From the NCBI GenBank assembly GCA_945901045.1, contig CAMDKK010000001.1:61076-125075 (forward strand): DNA of 64,000 nucleotides, in the 5' to 3' direction. Position numbers and translations under genes: made by a program. Position 1 is the stretch's first letter. Each line of letters begins with the position of its first letter. Source of the DNA: Limnohabitans sp. Rim8. Its GTDB lineage: Bacteria > Pseudomonadota > Gammaproteobacteria > Burkholderiales > Burkholderiaceae_C. Under the pieces are notes generated by a model. The model did no database searches. It was given only the letters and a program-made list of their open reading frames with translations, and was not told the DNA's origin. Shown here in pieces: positions 53,942-63,484 of the stretch.

Positions 53942-55417
53942 ATGCAACAAGATATATTGATCAATTGGTCGCCGCAGGAGACCCGTGTGGCGGTGGTCGA
54001 ACACGGCGCCATCCAAGAGCTTCATGTGGAGCGCACCTTGGAGCGTGGCTTGGTCGGAAATGTTTATTTGGGCAAAGTCGCCAGGGTATTGCCGGGCATG
54101 CAGTCTGCCTTTATCGATATTGGCCTGGAGCGGGCGGCCTTTTTACATGTGGCGGATGTGTGGCAGCGTCAACCTGAGGGGGATCCCCCCCAGGTTGCGC
54201 GCAGTCATCAGCCCTTGGTGCCCATTGAACGACAGGTGTTTGAAGGTCAGGCCTTGATGGTGCAAGTCATCAAAGACCCCTTGGGTACCAAAGGCGCGAG
54301 GCTCTCGACGCAGATCAGCATTGCCGGTCGGCACTTGGTTTTCTTGCCCCAAGACGATCACATTGGCGTTTCGCAAAAAATCCCTACGGATCAACGCGAT
54401 CAATTACGTGCACGCTTGCAGTCTTTGGTAGGCAGTGCGGGGGGTGGTTTTATTTTGCGTACCAATGCCGAAGACTCCACCGATCAGGAGTTGGGCGACG
54501 ACATTGGCTATTTGCGCAAGACCTGGGCACGCATCAAGGACGCCTCTGTGCGATTGCCTGCGCAGTCATTGCTGCACCAAGACCTGACGCTGCTAGAGCG
54601 TGTTTTACGCGACTTGTTGGGCGAGGCGACCCAGTCCATACGCATCGATTCACGTGAACAGTTTCAAAAGCTGATGGTATTTAGCAAAGAATTCATGCCA
54701 GCGGCATCAGAGCGACTGCAACTCTACAAAGGGGAGCGCCCGATTTTTGATTTGTATGCGATTGACGAAGAAATAGCCAAAGCACTGGGCCGCAGGGTCG
54801 ATCTCAAATCTGGCGGTTATTTGATCGTGGACCAAACAGAGGCGCTGACGACCATCGATGTGAATACGGGCGCTTATGTGGGGGCCCGTAATTTTGATGA
54901 CACAATTTTCAAAACCAACCTGGAAGCCGCTCAGGCTATTGCGCGTCAGTTGCGATTACGCAACTTGGGTGGCATTGTGATCGTGGACTTCATTGACATG
55001 AGCAGACCTGAACACCAAGAGGCGGTGTTGGCCGAGTTTAAAAAGCAATTGGCCTGCGACAGGGTCAAGACGATGGCGGGTGGTTTTTCTCAGCTGGGTT
55101 TGTTGGAGATGACGCGCAAACGCACGCGCGAGTCGTTGGCACATTTGCTGTGTGAGCCCTGTCCCGCATGCCAAGGCAAAGGCATTGTCAAAACCACCCG
55201 CACGGTGGTCTATGACATCTTGCGGGAGATCTTGCGTGAAGCCAAGCAGTTCAATCCACGTGAATTCCGCGTTATTGCCAGACCCTCTGTGATTGAGCTG
55301 CTGCTGGACGAAGAAAGCCAGCATTTGGCAGCCCTGTCGGACTTCATCGCTAAACCCATTTCACTGCAAAGTGAATCGGCCATGGGACCTGAAGAATACG
55401 ACGTCGTGTTGCTTTGA
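53942..55417 (+). CDS. rng: ribonuclease G
   Basis: A 491-residue RNase E/G nuclease starting at ATG 53942 (MQQDILINWSP). The open frame extends back into the maf gene, but that part is not protein-like in this frame. An S1-like segment occupies about 35-120. The catalytic Asp residues are in TTIDVNTG near 305 and VDFIDM near 350. The zinc-link CxxC is in CEPCPACQGKG near 410. It processes rRNA and degrades mRNA. It is the last gene of the operon and converges on msbA. Confidence 0.96.
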   Translation: MQQDILINWSPQETRVAVVEHGAIQELHVERTLERGLVGNVYLGKVARVLPGMQSAFIDIGLERAAFLHVADVWQRQPEGDPPQVARSHQPLVPIERQVFEGQALMVQVIKDPLGTKGARLSTQISIAGRHLVFLPQDDHIGVSQKIPTDQRDQLRARLQSLVGSAGGGFILRTNAEDSTDQELGDDIGYLRKTWARIKDASVRLPAQSLLHQDLTLLERVLRDLLGEATQSIRIDSREQFQKLMVFSKEFMPAASERLQLYKGERPIFDLYAIDEEIAKALGRRVDLKSGGYLIVDQTEALTTIDVNTGAYVGARNFDDTIFKTNLEAAQAIARQLRLRNLGGIVIVDFIDMSRPEHQEAVLAEFKKQLACDRVKTMAGGFSQLGLLEMTRKRTRESLAHLLCEPCPACQGKGIVKTTRTVVYDILREILREAKQFNPREFRVIARPSVIELLLDEESQHLAALSDFIAKPISLQSESAMGPEEYDVVLL

Positions 55418-55440
55418 GGGGTGGCATCAAGGCGCCGCAA

Positions 55441-57237
55441 TCACAGGGCGGAAACTTCAAATTCTGACTTGTTGTGCAGACGGGCGTAGGCGCCGCCTAG
55501 GGCCAACAGGACTTGGTGAGTGCCTTGCTCTAAGATCTTGCCTTGGGACATGACCACGATCCGATCTGCATGCTCGATGGTGGACAGTCGGTGGGCAATG
55601 ATCAGCGTTGTGCGACCTTTCATGAGGCGTTGCAGGGCATCTTGCACCAGTCGCTCCGATTCATTGTCCAGTGCCGAGGTGGCCTCGTCCAGAATGAGAA
55701 TAGGGGCGTCTTTGTAAAGCGCTCGGGCAATGGCCAAGCGCTGGCGTTGCCCGCCAGACAGTTGCGTGGCGTTGTGTCCGAGCAGGGTGTGCATGCCCTG
55801 AGGCAGCCTGTCCACATATTCCGAGAGGTTGGCCGCGGTCAGACAGGCATTGACCTTGTCTTCTTCGACAGACTGGCCCAGTGCCACATTGGCTGCCAGA
55901 GTGTCGTTGAGCATCACCACATCCTGGCTGACCATGGCCATTTGCTTGCGCAAGGCAGACAGTTGCCATTCACTGACATCACGGCCGCCCACCAAAATCT
56001 GGCCTTTACTGGGCAATACAAAGCGGGGCAGCAGATTGGCCAAAGTGGTTTTTCCTGAGCCTGATGGGCCCACAAAGGCCACCGACTCCCCAGGTTGAAC
56101 TTTCAGCGAGAGCGACTCCAAGGCGGGAGCGGCCTCAGCGTGAAATTGAACACTGACATCCACCCATTCGATAACGCCAGAACCTGAGCTCGAGCCCTTC
56201 ATCTGAGCAGGTACATAGTGCCCTTGGGCTTCGCAAGCCACATCTTCCATCAACTGCAAACCCCGCTCAAGGGCAGCCAATCCACGGGTGATCGGGTTGG
56301 CCACATCAGCCAGGCGTTTGATGGGAGCAATCAACATCAGCATTGCCGTGATGAAGGCGACAAACCCCCCTACAGTGGCGCCTTCGGCCCCATTCTGGCT
56401 CTGCACCAAGGCAATCATCAGAACCAAAGACAAGGCCACGGCTGCCAGTAACTGGGTCAAAGGCGACATCGACGCAGACGCAATTGTCGATCGAATGGCA
56501 AGTCCGCGCAGCCGGTCGCTCAGGATTTCAAAACGCTTCATTTGGCCAGTCTGTGCCTGGTGAAGACGAACCATTTTGTAGGCCAATACGTTTTCTTCAA
56601 CCACATAAGCCAGATCGTCGGTGGCGGTTTGACTCTCGCGGGTCAATCGGTACAGCCGCTTGGAAAGCACCTTCATGATCCATGCGACGCCTGGCGTCAC
56701 CACAAAAACCACCAAAGTCAATTTCCAATTCAGGAAAAACAAATACGCAATCAAAGCGATCAAAGAAAAACCATCGCGTGACAAGCCAATCAAAGCGGAC
56801 ACCAGTTGACCGGCACCGCTTTGGACTTCGTAGACGATGGTGTTGGACAGGGCACTGCTGGATTCTTTGGAGAAGATCGCTAATTCGGCTTTCATCAGGC
56901 GATCGAACATGGCACTGCGCAGCAATTGCATGCCGTCATTGGCAATGCGCGTCAAACTGTATTGCGATACAAAATGCGCTGCTCCTCGGATGGCGAAAAT
57001 ACCAATGACCGCCACTGGCACCGACCACAAAGGCAACGCGCCCTTGGAGAATCCCTTGTCAAGCAAAGGCTGGAAAAGTGCAGGGATCAAGGGCTCGGTG
57101 ATGGCAGCCACCAAGGCCGCCAAAACGCCTGCGACCCAGGCCCAACGCTGTTGGCCGAAATACGGGATCAAACGTTTCAAACGTTGCAACAGGGGTACTG
57201 GAATAGGGGGCGGGGCGCTTGGCGTGGTTTCTGTCAT
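55441..57237 (-). CDS. msbA: lipid A export ABC transporter, MsbA type
   Basis: A 598-residue half-transporter with six N-terminal membrane helices (about 35-320) and one ATPase domain. Walker A is GPSGSGKTTLA near 390-400, the signature is LSGGQRQRLAIARAL near 492-506, and Walker B is ILILDEATSALD near 512-523. MsbA flips lipid A-core in the inner membrane. Assignment rests on length and overall likeness; close multidrug exporters share this layout. It is divergent from tolB. Confidence 0.88.
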   Translation of the reverse strand: MTETTPSAPPPIPVPLLQRLKRLIPYFGQQRWAWVAGVLAALVAAITEPLIPALFQPLLDKGFSKGALPLWSVPVAVIGIFAIRGAAHFVSQYSLTRIANDGMQLLRSAMFDRLMKAELAIFSKESSSALSNTIVYEVQSGAGQLVSALIGLSRDGFSLIALIAYLFFLNWKLTLVVFVVTPGVAWIMKVLSKRLYRLTRESQTATDDLAYVVEENVLAYKMVRLHQAQTGQMKRFEILSDRLRGLAIRSTIASASMSPLTQLLAAVALSLVLMIALVQSQNGAEGATVGGFVAFITAMLMLIAPIKRLADVANPITRGLAALERGLQLMEDVACEAQGHYVPAQMKGSSSGSGVIEWVDVSVQFHAEAAPALESLSLKVQPGESVAFVGPSGSGKTTLANLLPRFVLPSKGQILVGGRDVSEWQLSALRKQMAMVSQDVVMLNDTLAANVALGQSVEEDKVNACLTAANLSEYVDRLPQGMHTLLGHNATQLSGGQRQRLAIARALYKDAPILILDEATSALDNESERLVQDALQRLMKGRTTLIIAHRLSTIEHADRIVVMSQGKILEQGTHQVLLALGGAYARLHNKSEFEVSAL

Positions 57238-57325
57238 TTCAGATGATTTTACGCAAGCTTGAAAACAGGTTTCTAGCGTGTACGATCGGGGATTGGTACA
57301 TTTTCAGGTTTTTGACCCAGGTGGT

Positions 57326-58663
57326 ATGAACTCTGCAGCACGTATGTTCTTTTTCTCAACACGCTCAGCCTTTGCGCACGCTTGTTCTGACAGGGCGTGT
57401 TTGTCCCTGTTCTTGGCGGTCCTTTTATTGCTTTTTACGCACTTGCCGGCACATGCCCAGTTCAGGGTGGAAGTTACGGGCGTGGGCTTAACCCAATTGC
57501 CTTTGGCTGTGGTCCCCTTCAAAGGGGAAGATTCCGCGTCTCAAAAAGTATCGGCTATTTTGCTGGCCGATCTGGAGCGCAGTGGGCAGTTCCGGGCAAT
57601 AGATGGCAAACAAGCGATCATGGACGAGTCTTCCAGCCCTGATTTTGTCCAGTGGCGTCAGCGCAATGCTGATGCCCTGGTCGCTGGCAGCCTGACACGT
57701 CTTGCCGATGGACGCTATGATATTCGGGCTCGACTTTGGGATGTGGTTGGAGGTCAATTGCGCGGGGAATACAAAGAGGTGGTGACGGCCGCTGATCTGC
57801 GTTTGTCTGCACACCGTATGGCCGACCAAATTTACGAAAAACTCACAGGTGACAAAGGTGTTTTTGCCACCCGCATTGCGTATGTCACCAAAGCCGCTGC
57901 ACGGTACACCCTGTGGGTTGCAGACTCAGACGGCGAGGGTGCTCAAGCCGCACTGGCCAGCCCTGAACCGATCATTTCACCTTCTTGGTCCCCTACGGGA
58001 AGTCATTTGGCTTACGTTTCATTTGAGTCCAAAAAACCAGTCATTTACACCCACGAACTGGCTTCCGGTAAACGCCGGATTACAGCCAATTTTCGGGGCT
58101 CGAACAGTGCACCGACTTGGTCACCAGACGGTCGTTCCTTGGTAGCAACACTCAGTCGTGACGGGGGTTCTCAACTTTTCCAAATCAATGTCGAAGGCGG
58201 GGAACCGCGTCGCCTGACCCAGTCCAACGGCATTGACACTGAGCCCGCTTTTTCACCAGACGGAAGTCAAGTCTATTTTGTCAGCGACCGTGGAGGCTCA
58301 CCTCAAATCTACAAAATGCCCTTGTCCGGAGGGAGCCCTGAGCGTGTCACTTTTGCAGGGACCTACAATATTTCTCCCACCATCAGCCCGGATGGTCGCT
58401 GGATGGCTTACGTCTCCAGAATTGGAGGACAATTCAAGCTTCAGATGATGGATTTGTCCTCTGGCCAAACTTCCAGCATCAGTGAAACGTCGGCTGACGA
58501 AAAACCCAGTTTTTCACCTAACAGCAAATTGGTGGTGTATGCCACTCAAGTCCAGGGCCGGGAAGCTTTGATGACCAGCACCTTAGATGGAAAAATCAAG
58601 GCACGACTCGCGGGTCAAAGTGGTGACATCCGTGAGCCTGATTGGGGTCCTTTCCGAAATTGA
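57326..58663 (+). CDS. tolB: TolB, periplasmic beta-propeller of the Tol-Pal system
   Basis: A 445-residue protein starting at ATG 57326 (MNSAARMFFF), with a signal peptide ending near AHAQF. The N-terminal domain (about 40-165) is followed by WD-like repeats with SPSWSPTG, APTWSPDG, EPAFSPDG and SPTISPDG at regular spacing, forming the propeller that binds Pal. It is followed by pal and cpoB. tolQ, tolR and tolA are not upstream; msbA is there instead, in the opposite direction. Confidence 0.96.
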   Translation: MNSAARMFFFSTRSAFAHACSDRACLSLFLAVLLLLFTHLPAHAQFRVEVTGVGLTQLPLAVVPFKGEDSASQKVSAILLADLERSGQFRAIDGKQAIMDESSSPDFVQWRQRNADALVAGSLTRLADGRYDIRARLWDVVGGQLRGEYKEVVTAADLRLSAHRMADQIYEKLTGDKGVFATRIAYVTKAAARYTLWVADSDGEGAQAALASPEPIISPSWSPTGSHLAYVSFESKKPVIYTHELASGKRRITANFRGSNSAPTWSPDGRSLVATLSRDGGSQLFQINVEGGEPRRLTQSNGIDTEPAFSPDGSQVYFVSDRGGSPQIYKMPLSGGSPERVTFAGTYNISPTISPDGRWMAYVSRIGGQFKLQMMDLSSGQTSSISETSADEKPSFSPNSKLVVYATQVQGREALMTSTLDGKIKARLAGQSGDIREPDWGPFRN

Positions 58664-58704
58664 AGCTGATCCAGTTTTTGTTTTTTGTTTTTCAGGAGTT
58701 TTTT

Positions 58705-59247
58705 ATGTTGATTCGCTCTATTTCAATGGCTGTTGTCATTGCCTCTCTTTGCGCATGCTCCTCAGGCGTCAAGCTCAACGAGGTCCCCGTGGAAAACAAA
58801 TCAGCCACCGCTGTGAACAACGAAGTAAACGCCCCTGGCATTGGCGCGGGCAGTGCGGTCGGTCAAAACAGTGTGGCGGGTGTTATGACTGAAAAAAGTG
58901 CAGTCAGCAAAGCAGGTCCAACAGGCTCCAACATTGTATTTTTTGACTACGACAGCTTCACCCTCAAGCCTGAGGCACGTACCGTTATTGAAAAAAATGC
59001 CCAATTCCTGCAAGCCAACAAGCAAAACAAAGCTATGTTGGAAGGTCATACCGATGAGCGCGGTGGACGCGAATACAACTTGGCCTTAGGTCAAAAGCGG
59101 GCTGAGTCGGTTCGCCGTGCCATGACCTTGTTGGGCGTCAGTGATTCTCAAATCGAAGCCGTGAGTTTTGGCAAAGAAAAGCCTGCCGATTCGGGCATGG
59201 ACGAATCTGCTTTGGCGAAAAACCGCCGCGTAGAAATCAAATATTGA
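58705..59247 (+). CDS. pal: Pal, peptidoglycan-associated lipoprotein
   Basis: A 180-residue lipoprotein starting at ATG 58705 after CAGGAG. The lipobox LCAC near residue 18 marks the lipidation site. The OmpA-like domain reads FDYDSFTLKPEARTVIE near 75 and GHTDERGGREYNLALGQKRAE, read in parts, near 115, with the Asp and Arg that bind diaminopimelate. It anchors the outer membrane to peptidoglycan and binds TolB. Confidence 0.97.
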   Translation: MLIRSISMAVVIASLCACSSGVKLNEVPVENKSATAVNNEVNAPGIGAGSAVGQNSVAGVMTEKSAVSKAGPTGSNIVFFDYDSFTLKPEARTVIEKNAQFLQANKQNKAMLEGHTDERGGREYNLALGQKRAESVRRAMTLLGVSDSQIEAVSFGKEKPADSGMDESALAKNRRVEIKY

Positions 59248-59260
59248 CACTGACACTGCC

Positions 59261-60031
59261 ATGGCCAAAACCTTGATTTGGATCCGCTGCGTCTTTGTTG
59301 CGCTTTTTTTATCTCAGTCTGTGGCGCACGCGGGCTTGTTTGAGGACGACGACGCTCGACGTGCGATTTTGGATTTGCGTCAAAGGTTGGAGCAACTCAG
59401 TAGTTCTGGCTTAGCGCAAAGCAAGATTCAATCGGATGAAATTTCAAAATTGCGCAGCGCAGTGTTGGATTTGCAAGGACAGATTGAAACGCTCAAGAGT
59501 GAGCAAGCCAAGTTGCGTGGAACCAACGAACAACTGATCCGAGATTTGAGTAATTTGCAACAACGCCAAAAGGACGTGCAATTGGGTGTAGAAGATCGTT
59601 TGCGCAAATTTGACCCTGTCAAAGTGAGTTTGGACGGTGCAGAATTTTTGGTAGACCCTTCAGAAAAGCGCGACTACGATGCCGTCATGGCCGTCTTTCG
59701 CAAAGGCGATTTTGTGGCTGCTCAATCGGTTTTGACAGGTTTCAGTCAACGCTATCTGGGCAGCGGCTACTTGCCATCGGTTCTTTTTTGGTTGGGCAAT
59801 GCGCAATATGCCAACAAAGACTATGCCGCTTCTTTGAGCAGCTTCAAACGCATGCTGAGTTTGGTTCCCAATAACCCTCGCGCCTCAGAAGCGATACTGG
59901 CCATTTCCAATTGCCAGATTGAACTCAAGGATCTGAAGGCCGCTCGCAAGACGCTGGAAGATTTGGTCAGCGCCTATCCCGACTCTGAAGCCGCGCAAGT
60001 CGCTAAGGAACGCTTGACCCGCTTGAAGTAA
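59261..60031 (+). CDS. cpoB: CpoB (YbgF), Tol-Pal associated TPR protein
   Basis: A 256-residue periplasmic protein with a signal peptide ending at AHAG. A coiled coil occupies about residues 30-115 and TPR units 135-256 (YDAVMAVFRKGDF, SVLFWLGNAQYANKDY). CpoB coordinates peptidoglycan synthesis with outer-membrane constriction. It follows pal by 13 bases. Confidence 0.94.
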   Translation: MAKTLIWIRCVFVALFLSQSVAHAGLFEDDDARRAILDLRQRLEQLSSSGLAQSKIQSDEISKLRSAVLDLQGQIETLKSEQAKLRGTNEQLIRDLSNLQQRQKDVQLGVEDRLRKFDPVKVSLDGAEFLVDPSEKRDYDAVMAVFRKGDFVAAQSVLTGFSQRYLGSGYLPSVLFWLGNAQYANKDYAASLSSFKRMLSLVPNNPRASEAILAISNCQIELKDLKAARKTLEDLVSAYPDSEAAQVAKERLTRLK

Positions 60032-60038
60032 GCAGCCC

Positions 60039-61154
60039 ATGGACGCCTCGCAATTGGCCTCAACCACCCTGGGGGTGCTGATTCTGGCGTTTGTCCTCGC
60101 TAGCGCTTTGGGCGCGTTGTTTCATGCCACGCACTTTTGTACCATGGGCGCCATCAGTGACCTGGTGTTGATGCAAGACGCAACGCGCCTGCGCCAGTGG
60201 GCTTTGGCTGCAGCAGTCAGCATTTTGGGTTTTGCAGCCATGCACTTTGCTGGATGGCTCAATCCCCTGCAGACCATTTACGCTTCAAACAAGATGCTTT
60301 GGCTGTCTGCGCTTGCAGGGGGATTGTCGTTCGGGGTGGGGATGGTTCTGGCCTCTGGCTGTGCCTCCAAAGCCTTGGTTCGCCTGGGCTCGGGTAATCT
60401 CAAATCGCTTATTGTTCTCTTGGTCATGGCCCTTGTTGCTTTGGCTACCCTGCGTGGTCTGCTCGGGGTTTTGCGTGTCAACACGCTTGAAACCGTGTTC
60501 ATCGATGCCCATTCGCAGGCCTTTGTGGGCAGTTGGTGGGCGCAACGAAGCGGCCACAGTATTCCTGTGGCCAGTGCCGCTGCGGCGCTTTGCGTAGGCG
60601 GTGGCTTGTTGTTTTGGGCTTTCAAAGAAAGTCAATTTTGGCGTCCAAGCAACATCATTGCAGGACTTGGCGTTGGTTTTCTGATCACATTCATGTGGTG
60701 GGCCTCGGGCGTATGGGGCCATGGACTGGAACACCCCGAAACACTGGAGGAATTTTTCATTGCAACTTCCAGCGGCCGTATGGAATCGTTCAGCTTCACG
60801 GCACCCGTGGCCTTGGTTCTGGATGCCTTCATGTATTTCAGCGATGGCAGCAAACGACTGAGCATTGGCATGGTGTCCGTTTTAGGGGTCATCGTGGGCG
60901 CCCACCTGCATGCTCGGGTCACGCGATCATTTCGCTGGGAGAGTTTTACCAATCGTCAAGATTTCGCTCGGCATGTGATCGGTGGGGCTCTGATGGGATT
61001 TGGTGGTGTCACGGCCATGGGCTGCACCATCGGGCAGGGTCTGAGTGGCCTGGCTACGCTCAGCTGGATGAGCCTTTTGACTGTAGCCGCTATTGCTTTA
61101 GGCGCATGGACTGCGCTAACCTGGCAGCTCAAGCGTGTTGACATTGCCCCATGA
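60039..61154 (+). CDS. YeeE/YedE-family sulfur-compound transporter
   Basis: A 371-residue membrane protein with about ten hydrophobic segments. Conserved Cys-containing loops are HFCTMGAISD near residue 30, SGCASKALVRLGSGN near 104-118 and GCTIGQGLSGL near 327-337. In this family such Cys residues carry thiosulfate or other sulfur ligands across the membrane (TsuA type). The start of tcdA overlaps its stop by 4 bases. Confidence 0.88.
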   Translation: MDASQLASTTLGVLILAFVLASALGALFHATHFCTMGAISDLVLMQDATRLRQWALAAAVSILGFAAMHFAGWLNPLQTIYASNKMLWLSALAGGLSFGVGMVLASGCASKALVRLGSGNLKSLIVLLVMALVALATLRGLLGVLRVNTLETVFIDAHSQAFVGSWWAQRSGHSIPVASAAAALCVGGGLLFWAFKESQFWRPSNIIAGLGVGFLITFMWWASGVWGHGLEHPETLEEFFIATSSGRMESFSFTAPVALVLDAFMYFSDGSKRLSIGMVSVLGVIVGAHLHARVTRSFRWESFTNRQDFARHVIGGALMGFGGVTAMGCTIGQGLSGLATLSWMSLLTVAAIALGAWTALTWQLKRVDIAP

Positions 61155-61930
61155 GTGGTTTTGATATCGCTCGCAGCTTTGGGGGCCTGGACAGGCTATA
61201 CGGTTCAGGACCCGCAGCACGGATTCGCCAAGCGCATGTCGTCGTGGTGGGTCTGGGCGGCGTTGGCTCTTGGTCGGCAGAAGCGCTGGCACGAAGTGGC
61301 GTTGGCCGCATTACTTTGATTGATATGGACCATGTCGCTGATTCCAACATCAATCGCCAAATTCATGCCTTGAGCGCCACAGTGGGTCAAGCCAAAGTCG
61401 TGGCCATGCAAGAGCGTATTGCTTTGATCAACCCGAACTGCGCTGTTGAGTGTATTGAAGACTTTGTAGTCCCCGAAAACTGGCCCGCTATCTTGGGTTC
61501 TGGGGCGTTGCCTTGTGCAGTCATAGATGCATGTGATCAAGTCAAGGCTAAAGTTAGCATGGCCCAATGGGCACTTCAGAACAAAGTGTGTTTCGTCTCT
61601 GTGGGTGCTGCGGGTGGCAAGCGACTGGCGCACAAGGTCGATGTGGATGATTTATCGCAGGTCACGCACGACCCCTTGCTGGCGCAATTGCGCTACCAGT
61701 TACGCAAAATGCATGGCGCTCCAAAAGAAGGTCGAAAGATGGGCGTGACGTGCGTGTTCAGCCGTGAGTCTGTGGCTCCTCCAGACGCATCTTGCGATGT
61801 CGAGAGCGACGGCAGCCTGAATTGTCATGGCTATGGATCGGTGGTCACGGTGACGGCCACATTCGGTTTGTGCGCTGTCTCTGCTGTTTTGAATTTTCTT
61901 CATTCGTCTTTTGATACAGTGACGAATTAA
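61151..61930 (+). CDS. tcdA: tRNA threonylcarbamoyladenosine dehydratase
   Basis: A 259-residue E1-like enzyme that cyclises t6A to ct6A at position 37 of ANN-decoding tRNAs. The nucleotide motif is VVVGLGGVGSWSAEAL near residues 31-46, followed by IDMDHVADSNINRQ near 57-70, which is characteristic of the family. The substrate class includes tRNA-Lys, whose gene lies 66 bases downstream; that may be coincidence. It overlaps the YeeE/YedE gene by 4 bases. Confidence 0.94.
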   Translation: MSGFDIARSFGGLDRLYGSGPAARIRQAHVVVVGLGGVGSWSAEALARSGVGRITLIDMDHVADSNINRQIHALSATVGQAKVVAMQERIALINPNCAVECIEDFVVPENWPAILGSGALPCAVIDACDQVKAKVSMAQWALQNKVCFVSVGAAGGKRLAHKVDVDDLSQVTHDPLLAQLRYQLRKMHGAPKEGRKMGVTCVFSRESVAPPDASCDVESDGSLNCHGYGSVVTVTATFGLCAVSAVLNFLHSSFDTVTN

Positions 61931-61939
61931 CGCTATAAT
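61911..61939 (+). promoter_or_regulatory. sigma70 promoter of tRNA-Lys
   Basis: TTGATA at 61911-61916 and a perfect TATAAT at 61934-61939 are separated by 17 bases. The promoter lies across the last codons of tcdA and drives the tRNA gene 57 bases downstream. Confidence 0.8.
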
Positions 61940-61996
61940 TTGAGGCTTAGCGAAGCATGAACACTGTGTCAAAACAGAGTCTCGTGTGAGCTTGAT

Positions 61997-62072
61997 GGGA
62001 CCATAGCTCAGTTGGTAGAGCAGCGGACTTTTAATCCGTTTGTCGTGGGTTCGACCCCCGCTGGTCCCACCA
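61997..62072 (+). tRNA. tRNA-Lys (anticodon TTT)
   Basis: A 76-nucleotide tRNA with encoded CCA. Acceptor arms GGGACCA/TGGTCCC pair fully. The D arm is GCTC-GAGC, the anticodon stem GCGGA-TCCGT holds loop CTTTTAA, and the T arm is GTGGG-CCCGC around TTCGACC. Anticodon TTT reads Lys codons. A strong promoter and a hairpin terminator flank it. An integrase gene directly downstream suggests that the 3' half is an attachment site. Confidence 0.97.
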
Positions 62073-62084
62073 TGGAATTGTGTA

Positions 62085-62118
62085 AGACACCCATTGCGAA
62101 AGTAGTGGGTGTCTTTTT
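62085..62118 (+). terminator. terminator after tRNA-Lys
   Basis: AGACACCCA and TGGGTGTCT form a 9-bp perfect stem with a 12-base loop, followed by TTTT. It isolates the tRNA transcript from the integrase gene. Confidence 0.85.
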
Positions 62119-62184
62119 CTTTGCGTGTCGCACAATAAAAACACGCTGCCCCCACTTTGTTCTCACGCTGATTTGCCCTGCTTT

Positions 62185-63453
62185 ATGACTAAAAATCAAG
62201 CAGCCCCCACACAGGACACAGCACCCGCCACCACTAATACAAGCAGACAACGCACCATAGCGTCGTTGATACAAACGCAACCCAGCGTCCTGCTATTGAG
62301 GGACGGGGAGGTAGTGCTATATCGCCGCACACGCAGTCTGCAATACCAGTGCCGCTTCAAGTTATCAGACGGCAAATGGCACAGATTCTCAACACGAAAA
62401 GCAAGTTTAGAAAACGCCATTGCCGCCGCATGCGACATGTATGACGAAGCCAGATTCAGGCAGAAACTGGGTTTAACACACAAGGCACACTCGTTCGCAC
62501 AGATTGCGGCTATCACACTGGTTGAACTGCGAAAGCAAATTGACGCTAGCAGTGGCAGGGGTGCATACAACACCTATGCAACTTGCATTGAGAAATACTT
62601 TGTCCCGTATTTTGGAGACAAGATGCTGGAGGAATTGACGCACACGGATGTGCGTGAGTTTGAGGTGTGGCGGGACAGGCAAATGGCTCGCAAACCTAAA
62701 ACCAGCACACTCAACAACTTCACCAGTGCATGGAACCGTGTAATCACAACAGCCGTAGAACGCGGCTACATCAGCGAACGGGTGCCAGTGCCCAAACTAA
62801 CTGCCAAGGGCTTGAAGGGCACTGCTCGTCCAGGTTTTAGCGAAGAGGAAATCACGCAGTTGTTAGCGTTTATGGAAGACTGGCAGCATGGGGGCACAAG
62901 GGGCAACGAACACGAAATTAGGATGCTGTTGAGGGACTATATTGAAATGCTGCTGCTAACGGGTATGCGGCACGGCACAGAGGCAATGGGCATCTGTTGG
63001 AAGCACTTGGAGTGGCACACGGACAAAGGTGTGCATTATCTGCGTGTATGGGTTGATGGAAAAACAGGTGGGCGGTGGCTGATTGCTAAACACAGGGCAG
63101 TTGATGTGTTGAAAAGACTGCACGAACGACAAACGGATGTGAAATCAATTGTTTTTGAGGACATATTCGCTACCCGTGTGCCCCATAAGTTGTTCCGTTT
63201 GAGTGATGGATACCAGCCAGTCAGCCTGAACGGCACCTTCAGAAGGTTGATGCGTGATACGGGCTTGTTGAAAAATAGTGAAGGACAGAACAGGACGCTG
63301 TATAGCCTGCGTCATACCTATGCGACTATGGAGTTATTGAGAAATAGCACGGACATACACACATTGAGCAAGCAGATGGGCAATAGTGCTGCAATGATTG
63401 AACGGCACTACAGCAAATTGACAGCAACTATGGCTGCAGACAGGTTGGCTTGA
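62185..63453 (+). CDS. tyrosine-type integrase
   Basis: A 422-residue site-specific recombinase from ATG 62185 (MTKNQAAPT); a GTG at 62125 would place the start against the tRNA terminator. A core-binding SAM-like domain lies at about 90-190 and the catalytic domain at 220-410. Visible catalytic parts are TGMRHGTEA (first Arg), LYSLRHTYAT (second Arg and His, with Tyr at the usual first His position) and IERHYSKL (nucleophile Tyr). It sits right after tRNA-Lys, the usual place for an island integrase. Base composition is more AT-rich than in the core genes. Confidence 0.92.
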   Translation: MTKNQAAPTQDTAPATTNTSRQRTIASLIQTQPSVLLLRDGEVVLYRRTRSLQYQCRFKLSDGKWHRFSTRKASLENAIAAACDMYDEARFRQKLGLTHKAHSFAQIAAITLVELRKQIDASSGRGAYNTYATCIEKYFVPYFGDKMLEELTHTDVREFEVWRDRQMARKPKTSTLNNFTSAWNRVITTAVERGYISERVPVPKLTAKGLKGTARPGFSEEEITQLLAFMEDWQHGGTRGNEHEIRMLLRDYIEMLLLTGMRHGTEAMGICWKHLEWHTDKGVHYLRVWVDGKTGGRWLIAKHRAVDVLKRLHERQTDVKSIVFEDIFATRVPHKLFRLSDGYQPVSLNGTFRRLMRDTGLLKNSEGQNRTLYSLRHTYATMELLRNSTDIHTLSKQMGNSAAMIERHYSKLTATMAADRLA

Positions 63454-63484
63454 CGTGTCGATTTGAGTAGGGTAAAAAAACATA

